Shown here: in pieces, positions 28,657-33,764 of the stretch
Position numbering within the stretch: the first letter of the stretch is position 1
Layout of the letters: every line of letters begins with the position of its first letter
DNA from: an uncultured Prevotella sp.
GTDB lineage: Bacteria > Bacteroidota > Bacteroidia > Bacteroidales > Bacteroidaceae
Reading direction: 5' to 3'
Length of the DNA: 40,389 bases
Assembly (NCBI GenBank): GCA_947302435.1
Contig: CAMYVQ010000022.1
Location: 1 to 40,389, forward strand
Program-made: the position numbers and the translations under genes
The notes under the pieces: model-generated
Told to the model about the DNA's origin: nothing
What the model saw: only the letters and a program-made list of their open reading frames with translations
Database searches by the model: none

Positions 28657-28664
28657 TACTTTTG
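28657..28664 (+). promoter_or_regulatory. -7 promoter element of the nucleotidyltransferase gene
   Basis: TACTTTTG followed by C matches TAnnTTTG; the ATG is at 28705. The -33 position holds only TTTT-like bases (28634-28637). Upstream is a run of TTCACTTTTCACTCTTCACT-type simple sequence. The rest of the 150-bp gap after tamL shows no gene and no clear terminator. Confidence 0.55.
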
Positions 28665-28704
28665 CAAACAAATATTTCTTTTTTAACCCTTAAACAAAAA
28701 ACAA

Positions 28705-29646
28705 ATGAAACCAACGCTTTTTCTACTTGCTGCCGGTATGGGCAGTCGTTATGGCGGTCTGAAACAACTTGACGGACTGGGACCCAATGGCGAAACAATC
28801 ATGGACTATAGTATCTACGATGCCATTCAGGCTGGATTTGGCAAGATTGTATGGGTGATCCGTAAGGATTTCGAGGAGCAGTTCCGCACCCAGATTCTCT
28901 CGAAATATGAAGGCCAGGTTCCTTGCGAACTCTGCTTCCAGGCACTCGATGCCCTGCCCGAGGGCTTCAAGGTGCCCGAAGGCCGCGTAAAGCCTTGGGG
29001 AACCAACCATGCCGTGCTGATGGGTAAGGATGTAATCAAGGAGCCTTTCTGTGTCATCAACTGCGACGACTTCTACGGACGCGATGCCTTCGTGCAGATT
29101 GGCAAGTTCCTCTCAGGCCTGAAGGAAGGTTCAAAGAACGAGTATGCCATGGTAGGCTTCCGCGTAAGCAACACCCTGTCAGAGAACGGCACCGTAGCCC
29201 GTGGCGTATGCGCCTACAACGAGAAGCGCCACCTCACCGATGTGGTAGAGCGTACTGAGATTGTCCGCTGTGCAGAAGACGGTTCTCAGGCAGGTGCAGC
29301 CGATCAGCCCATCCGTTTCAAGGACGAGGAAGGCAGGTGGCAGCCCTTAGGCGAGAACGTTCCCGTTTCAATGAACATGTGGGGCTTCACTCCCGACTAC
29401 TTCGAGCACTCAGAGGCATACTTCAAGGAGTTCCTCTCCGACCCGAAGAACATGGAGAACCTGAAAGCCGAGTTCTTCATTCCGCTCATGGTCAACAAGC
29501 TGATCAACGAAGGTACTGCCACCTGTGAAGTGCTCGACACCACCTCCAAATGGTTCGGCGTGACCTATGCTGCCGACCGTGAGGCTACCGTGGAACGCAT
29601 CAAGAAGCTCGTCGACGACGGTGTGTATCCCAACAAGCTGTTCTGA
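28705..29646 (+). CDS. Sugar-nucleotidyltransferase-like protein
   Basis: A 313-residue protein with a Rossmann-like nucleotidyltransferase fold. The N-terminal LAAGMGSRYGG followed by KQLDGLGPNGE at residues about 7-29 is the NTP-binding signature, and NCDDFYGRDAF (around residue 117) supplies the metal-binding acidic residues. This family is widespread in Bacteroidales, and members are annotated as NTP transferase or UDP-N-acetylglucosamine pyrophosphorylase-like. The activated sugar is not deducible here. A phosphohexose mutase lies three genes downstream, which would fit a shared role in sugar-nucleotide supply, but the two are in separate transcription units. A terminator follows at 29683. 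Confidence 0.82.
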   Translation: MKPTLFLLAAGMGSRYGGLKQLDGLGPNGETIMDYSIYDAIQAGFGKIVWVIRKDFEEQFRTQILSKYEGQVPCELCFQALDALPEGFKVPEGRVKPWGTNHAVLMGKDVIKEPFCVINCDDFYGRDAFVQIGKFLSGLKEGSKNEYAMVGFRVSNTLSENGTVARGVCAYNEKRHLTDVVERTEIVRCAEDGSQAGAADQPIRFKDEEGRWQPLGENVPVSMNMWGFTPDYFEHSEAYFKEFLSDPKNMENLKAEFFIPLMVNKLINEGTATCEVLDTTSKWFGVTYAADREATVERIKKLVDDGVYPNKLF

Positions 29647-29682
29647 TCCATTGATTCATATTTGATCGTAAAGAACAAAATG

Positions 29683-29720
29683 CAACAGCTCCAGCAGGTT
29701 TTTCTGTTGGGGCTGTTTTG
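29683..29720 (+). terminator. Intrinsic terminator after the nucleotidyltransferase gene
   Basis: CAACAGCTCCAGCAG pairs with CTGTTGGGGCTGTT around a GTTTTT loop (29683-29719), and TTG then TTATT follow. The 3' arm overlaps the -33 region of the next promoter. Confidence 0.7.
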
Positions 29721-29746
29721 TTATTCAGAAAAAAGATGTACCTTTG
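29717..29746 (+). promoter_or_regulatory. Promoter of the nrnA-type gene
   Basis: TACCTTTG (29739-29746) followed by C is an exact TAnnTTTG element, with TTTG (29717-29720) 18 bp upstream. The likely start ATG at 29756 lies only 9 bp beyond, so the message would be almost leaderless. Confidence 0.65.
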
Positions 29747-29755
29747 CACCCAATT

Positions 29756-30793
29756 ATGCTAAAGGACATCATTTCACAGGAGCAGTGCGAGCAATTACTG
29801 GCACTGATAGAAAAGAGCGAAACCATTCTATGTGTATGTCACCAGAACCCCGACGGCGATGCGTTGGGAGCTTGTTTAGGCTGGTCTGAAATGCTGCGTT
29901 CACATTTCAACAAGGAACCGCAGATTATTGTTCCCGACCAGTTTCCCGACTACCTGCAATGGATGCCCAACACAGAGAAAATCATTCGTTACGACAAGCA
30001 CAAAGAGGGCTGCGACTGGACACTGCAACATGCCGATCTCATTTTCTGCCTCGACTTCAATACGGCTAGCCGTGTCAACGAGATGCAACAGGCACTTGAG
30101 TCATCGCCTGCCGAGAAGGTGCTCATCGACCATCATCTTTCCCCCGACATCCCCTGCGCCATCACCGTTTCACGTCCCAAGGCCAGCTCAACCTGCGAAC
30201 TGGTGTTCCGCCTTGTTTGGCAAATGGGGCTCTTTGAAGAGTTGACCAAGCATTTTGCCGCCCCCATCTATTGCGGCATGATGACCGACACGGGAGCTTT
30301 CACCTATAATTCAGACGACTGCGATATTTACTTCATCATCAGCCAATTACTTACCAAGCATATTATCAAGGACAAGATCTATCGCAACGTCTATCACAAC
30401 TTTTCAGAGGATCGTCTGCGCCTGATGGGCTATGTGATGTACAAGCGTTTGGTGGTCGATCCTGTCCGCCATGCCTCCTACTTCATCCTGACCCGTGAGG
30501 ACTTGAAGAGATTCCATTTCGTGAAAGGCGATGCCGAGGGTCTTGTCAATATGCCCTTGCAAATCAAAGGGCACAAGTTGAGTATCTCACTGCGCGAAGA
30601 CACCGAGAAAGACAGCACCATCTGGGTCAGTCTGCGCTCCGTCGATCAGTTCCCCTGCAACGATATGGCCGCCCAGTTCTTCAACGGTGGAGGCCACCTG
30701 AACGCCTCAGGCGGTCGTCTGAATTGCAGCATCGAGGAAGCGGTACGCATTGCCGAGGAAGCCATCCTTTCATTTGAAGACAAACTAAAATGA
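29756..30793 (+). CDS. nrnA: DHH-family phosphoesterase, NrnA-type oligoribonuclease/pAp phosphatase
   Basis: A 345-residue protein (start ATG at 29756). It has the DHH-domain signature NPDGDALGACLG at residues 31-42, a further acidic motif in the FCLDFN region, the DHH triad in LIDHHLSPD, and MTDTGAF in the domain's third motif. The C-terminal DHHA1 domain ends with NGGGHLNASGG, the GGGH nucleotide-binding loop. NrnA-type enzymes degrade nano-RNAs and can dephosphorylate 3'-phosphoadenosine 5'-phosphate in the cytoplasm, with Mn2+. The start further upstream at 29744 would be a TTG within the promoter's -7 element, so I reject it. The gene ends 138 bp before a DUF4827-like lipoprotein that has its own promoter. 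Confidence 0.87.
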   Translation: MLKDIISQEQCEQLLALIEKSETILCVCHQNPDGDALGACLGWSEMLRSHFNKEPQIIVPDQFPDYLQWMPNTEKIIRYDKHKEGCDWTLQHADLIFCLDFNTASRVNEMQQALESSPAEKVLIDHHLSPDIPCAITVSRPKASSTCELVFRLVWQMGLFEELTKHFAAPIYCGMMTDTGAFTYNSDDCDIYFIISQLLTKHIIKDKIYRNVYHNFSEDRLRLMGYVMYKRLVVDPVRHASYFILTREDLKRFHFVKGDAEGLVNMPLQIKGHKLSISLREDTEKDSTIWVSLRSVDQFPCNDMAAQFFNGGGHLNASGGRLNCSIEEAVRIAEEAILSFEDKLK

Positions 30794-30883
30794 GAACAGC
30801 GTGGAGAGGATGATGAATATTAATTAATGTCAAGCGGAAGCAAATTCTTCGCTCTTCTCTCCCCACTCTTCACTAAAAAACAC

Positions 30884-30891
30884 TACCTTTG
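30884..30891 (+). promoter_or_regulatory. -7 promoter element of the lipoprotein-mutase operon
   Basis: TACCTTTG followed by CAC is an exact TAnnTTTG element; the ATG is at 30932. No convincing -33 element stands 20 bp upstream, where the sequence is the CT-rich stretch CTTCTCTCCCCACTCTTCACT. Confidence 0.6.
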
Positions 30892-30931
30892 CACGCAATA
30901 ATCATTAAATAGTCATATTTTGGTTCATTTC

Positions 30932-31564
30932 ATGAAGAATTTTTTTTATCTGCTCATTGTTTTCGCCGGCATTGCTACTATGGCAGCATGCGACAACTAT
31001 GAGACATACGGCGACCAGAAAGAAAAGGAGCGTAACGGTATCAGCGATTTCATCAGCCGTAATAAAATCAATGTCATCAGCGAGGCAGTCTTTCATGCCC
31101 AGGGTGACAATACCGACACCAGCGACGACCGCAACGAATACGTCTACATGAACAACAGCGGTGTCTATATGCAGATCATCAATCATGGCAGCGGCAGTCC
31201 TGTCAAGGACAAGGAGAACGTGAACCTCTACATTCGCTTCTACGAACAGAACATTTTCGACACCACGATTGTGGTCACCAATTATTACGACCCTTACGAC
31301 CCCGACGTGATGAACGTATCAAGAACCGGTAGCAATTTCACGGCATCCTTCACATCGGGCCTCATGATGAGCCAATACAGTGCCTCAGTGCCCTCATCAT
31401 GGCTCGTTCCATTGAGCTACATCAATGTGGGTGCTCCCACGGCCACCGAGGACATTTCATTGGTGCGCCTCATCGTTCCCCACACTCAGGGACATACTGT
31501 TGCATCGAGCAACGTCTATCCCTATTTCTATGAAATATCATTTCAAAGACAACCAGGTCTATGA
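30932..31564 (+). CDS. DUF4827-like lipoprotein
   Basis: A 210-residue lipoprotein starting MKNFFYLLIVFAGIATMAAC, with the lipidated cysteine at residue 20. The mature part has two clear halves, with the segments SDFISRNKINVISE and YLFIRFYEQNIF-like strands, and resembles the DUF4827 family of Bacteroidales, thought to have an FKBP-like fold. There is no known function. It overlaps the mutase gene downstream by four bases (ATGA), so the two are translationally coupled. I have seen this pairing in Bacteroidales genomes, but its meaning is unknown. The ATG at 30932 was preferred to an in-frame TTG at 30920 because it places the signal peptide at the N terminus. Confidence 0.78.
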   Translation: MKNFFYLLIVFAGIATMAACDNYETYGDQKEKERNGISDFISRNKINVISEAVFHAQGDNTDTSDDRNEYVYMNNSGVYMQIINHGSGSPVKDKENVNLYIRFYEQNIFDTTIVVTNYYDPYDPDVMNVSRTGSNFTASFTSGLMMSQYSASVPSSWLVPLSYINVGAPTATEDISLVRLIVPHTQGHTVASSNVYPYFYEISFQRQPGL

Positions 31565-32955
31565 CATTAATCAAATCAATTTCAGGCATCCGCGGAACAA
31601 TCGGCGGACGCACGGGCGACACGCTCAATCCATTAGACATTGTTAAGTTCACTACTGCTTACGCCACTTTCATTGGCGGTAAGCGTATTGTTGTCGGACG
31701 CGATGGCCGCATCTCCGGCCCCATGGTACGCGACGTGGTCTGCGGCACCTTGGTTGGCATGGGCTACGAGGTCATCGATATCGGCTTTGCCACCACACCG
31801 ACGACCGAATTGGCCGTACGCTGGCACGAGGCCGACGGCGGCATCATTATCACCGCTTCCCATAACCCCACACAGTGGAATGCCCTAAAACTGCTCAACC
31901 GCGAGGGTGAGTTCCTGACGGCTGCCGACGGTGCCAAGGTGCTGGAGATAGCCGACAACGAGGATTTCGAATACGCACCCGTTGAGAAGCTGGGTCATGT
32001 CATTCAGGACGACACCATGAACCAGCGCCACATCCAGTCGGTGCTCGACCTGCGCCTCGTCGATGTCGAAGCCATCCGCAACCGCAAGTTCCGTGTCTGC
32101 GCTGACACCATCAACTCCGTAGGCGGCATCATTCTGCCCGACCTGTTCAAGGCTCTGGGCGTAGATTTCGAGATTCTGAACAGCGATTGCACAGGCCAGT
32201 TTGCCCACAATCCCGAGCCGTTGGAGAAGAACCTGCAGGGCATCATGGACAAGATGCGTCAGGGCGGTTTCGACCTCGGCATCGTCGTCGACCCCGATGT
32301 TGACCGCTTGGCTTTCATCTGCGAAGACGGCAAGATGTTCGGCGAGGAATACACTCTCGTTTCTGTGGCCGACTATGTTTTGGGTAATGCACAATGCGCA
32401 ATGCATAATGCACAATTATCCACCGTCAGCAACCTCTCTTCCACCCGCGCCCTGCGCGATGTCACCGAGAAGCATGGCGGCAAGTACACGGCTGCTGCCG
32501 TAGGCGAGGTGAACGTCACCACGAAGATGAAGGAAGTGGGAGCCGTTATTGGTGGCGAGGGCAACGGTGGTGTCATCTATCCCGAAAGCCACTATGGCCG
32601 TGATGCTTTGGTAGGCATCGGCCTCTTCCTGTCATCATTGGCACAGAAAGGCATGACCGCTACGCAGCTTCGCGCCACCTTCCCCGACTATCAGATTGCC
32701 AAGAACCGCATCGACCTCACCCCCGAGACCGATGTCGACGCCATCCTTGTGAAGGTAAAGGAAATGTTTGCCGCCAATCCCGAAGCCGTTGTCAACGACA
32801 TCGACGGTGTGAAGATCGACTTCCCCACCAAATGGGTACACCTGCGCAAGTCGAACACCGAACCCATCATCCGTGTCTACAGTGAGGCACAGACGATGGC
32901 CGAAGCCGACGAACTGGGCAAGCAGCTCATGCAGGTCGTCTACGACATGCAATAA
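31561..32955 (+). CDS. glmM: Phosphoglucosamine mutase / phosphohexose mutase
   Basis: A 464-residue alpha-D-phosphohexomutase. The phosphoserine loop TASHNP places the catalytic serine at residue 100. The metal-binding loop DPDVDRLAF (residues 244-252) has D244, D246 and D248. GEGNGGVIYPE is the sugar-binding loop and RKSNTEPIIRVYSEA the C-terminal phosphate-binding loop. Such enzymes interconvert glucosamine-6-phosphate and glucosamine-1-phosphate (for UDP-GlcNAc and the cell wall) or mannose/glucose phosphates. GlmM is the likeliest choice for a single Bacteroidales copy, but this is not certain. Between residues 275 and 286 (GNAQCAMHNAQL), just before TVSNLSSTRALRD, an in-frame ATGC-type repeat has been inserted. 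The insert keeps the frame and lies outside the motifs named, so the enzyme may still work. The ATG overlaps the lipoprotein stop. Confidence 0.85.
   Translation: MTLIKSISGIRGTIGGRTGDTLNPLDIVKFTTAYATFIGGKRIVVGRDGRISGPMVRDVVCGTLVGMGYEVIDIGFATTPTTELAVRWHEADGGIIITASHNPTQWNALKLLNREGEFLTAADGAKVLEIADNEDFEYAPVEKLGHVIQDDTMNQRHIQSVLDLRLVDVEAIRNRKFRVCADTINSVGGIILPDLFKALGVDFEILNSDCTGQFAHNPEPLEKNLQGIMDKMRQGGFDLGIVVDPDVDRLAFICEDGKMFGEEYTLVSVADYVLGNAQCAMHNAQLSTVSNLSSTRALRDVTEKHGGKYTAAAVGEVNVTTKMKEVGAVIGGEGNGGVIYPESHYGRDALVGIGLFLSSLAQKGMTATQLRATFPDYQIAKNRIDLTPETDVDAILVKVKEMFAANPEAVVNDIDGVKIDFPTKWVHLRKSNTEPIIRVYSEAQTMAEADELGKQLMQVVYDMQ
32385..32418 (+). repeat. ATGC-rich short repeat inserted in frame in glmM
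   Basis: The 34-base stretch is a chain of AATGCACAATGC / GCAATGCATAATGC motifs, of the type seen between genes in Bacteroidetes. Here it is translated as the non-conserved residues 275-286 of the mutase. It resembles no normal GlmM sequence, while the residues on both sides do. Confidence 0.7.
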
Positions 32956-32995
32956 GAAAACACGGCAGTCGCACCCTGACTGCATCCACCATAAC

Positions 32996-33035
32996 GGCCG
33001 TTCTGTTTTTCCATTCAGGACGGCCTCTTTTTTTT
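32996..33035 (+). terminator. Intrinsic terminator after glmM
   Basis: GGCCGTTCTG (32996-33005) pairs with CAGGACGGCC (33016-33025, one G-U pair), with a 10-nt loop and a TCTTTTTTTT tract after it. The stem is strong and lies 41 bp after the stop at 32955. A smaller hairpin, GCAGTC/GACTGC (32964-32981), lies between. Confidence 0.85.
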
Positions 33036-33050
33036 CGTCATACAAGTCAA

Positions 33051-33194
33051 ATGAAACGACAACCAAAGTCATGTAGTATGACTACCAGCGACGGGTATTG
33101 TAGCGGATGTACGACTCCTTTAGCCATTTTTCATAGTCATTTTCGTACATTACGAACTATTTCTCTCCGAATCGCTTGGCGGTTCGGATTTTTT
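33051..33194 (+). other. Hairpin-rich stretch ending in an intrinsic terminator
   Basis: Between the glmM terminator and the RNA promoter lie AGTCAT/ATGACT (33067-33083), TTCGTA/TACGAA (33142-33156) and CCGAATCGC/GCGGTTCGG (33167-33187). The last is followed by ATTTTTT and looks like an intrinsic terminator. No promoter motif or clear coding sequence is visible in front of it. A reading frame from the ATG at 33051 gives about 45 residues but runs across the terminator and the next promoter. Confidence 0.45.
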
Positions 33195-33206
33195 GTGTTA
33201 TCTTTG
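33176..33206 (+). promoter_or_regulatory. Promoter of the structured RNA candidate
   Basis: TATCTTTG (33199-33206) followed by C matches TAnnTTTG, and TTG (33176-33178) lies 20 bp upstream. Transcription would begin near 33212. The -33 element falls in the loop of the preceding terminator hairpin. Confidence 0.65.
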
Positions 33207-33211
33207 CCCCG

Positions 33212-33396
33212 TGCATCTTGATGCACATACATTTTTATTTGCTCAATCGCCAGTCGAATCACCACCTCGAAAAGGCTTGAAAGGGCAATTTACAATAGAA
33301 TATTGGAGCTGCGCATAAAGCGTAGACTTCCTATAATTCTATTGGGGCTTGTGGTGAGCCTGACTGGCGTATGGTGAAGACCTACGCTTTTCTTTT
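33212..33396 (+). ncRNA. Structured non-coding RNA candidate of about 185 nt
   Basis: The transcript would begin with a perfect GTGCATC/GATGCAC hairpin (33211-33226). A long rod then closes by GCCAGTC/GACTGGC (33249-33255 with 33362-33368) and TCACCAC/GTGGTGA (33259-33265 with 33351-33357). An asymmetric bubble follows, then CAATAGAAT/ATTCTATTG (33293-33301 with 33336-33344) and a terminal GCGC/GCGT hairpin. It ends in GCGTA/TACGC (33367-33387) and a CTTTTCTTTT tract. All stems are visible in the sequence. A promoter, a rod with a bubble, an own terminator and this length recall 6S RNA or the Bacteroidales-1 motif; that family assignment is speculation. No frame codes for more than a few dozen residues. 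A lone TAnnTTTG-like element (33402-33409) follows. Confidence 0.55.
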
Positions 33397-33511
33397 GTCT
33401 ATAGGTTTGGTGTGGGTTTCCCCATTGAGATGGAAACATAGTATTAACTATATATAGAGCAAATGAAAAGAAACCAAAACAAAGATTGTCGTTGAACAAC
33501 CACCACGTACC

Positions 33512-33707
33512 ATGCAACCGATGAATGTGTATCATCCATGTTATAAGTGTAATGATTCTGGAAATTGCACTTTGTGCGGTGGACTTGGCTGGACATATAG
33601 TTCCACTTCTCCAAATGGAAAAAACTCAATGTGGAGAATGTGGTGGAGATGGAAAATGTACAGCTTGCGTTGGAAAAGGCGGTCATTATGAAATAGAATA
33701 CAGATGA
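33512..33707 (+). pseudogene. DnaJ-type Cys-rich zinc-finger protein gene, frameshifted
   Basis: One frame from the ATG at 33512 reads MQPMNVYHPCYKCNDSGNCT then LCGGLGWTYSS. The other frame, ending at 33707, reads TQCGECGGDGKCTACVGKGG. Together they give a chain of CxxC and CxxCxGxG motifs like the zinc-binding domain of DnaJ, with four CxxC pairs. The switch occurs at a run of six A (33619-33624): with five A the second frame would follow directly as NGKTQCG. Upstream, one A fewer in the AAAA at 33466-33469 would join the ATG at 33463 to the same frame (KETKTKIVVEQPPRT). Either this is a recently broken gene, or homopolymer errors in the sequence hide an intact gene of about 80 residues. It sits 57 bp before the LRR gene in the same direction. 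DnaJ's other domains are absent, so it is not a co-chaperone; the function is unknown. Confidence 0.6.
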
Positions 33708-33764
33708 AATCATCCTGCATCATAAACAAGTAAAATAAGTATTAACCAAATAATAAAAGAGCAG

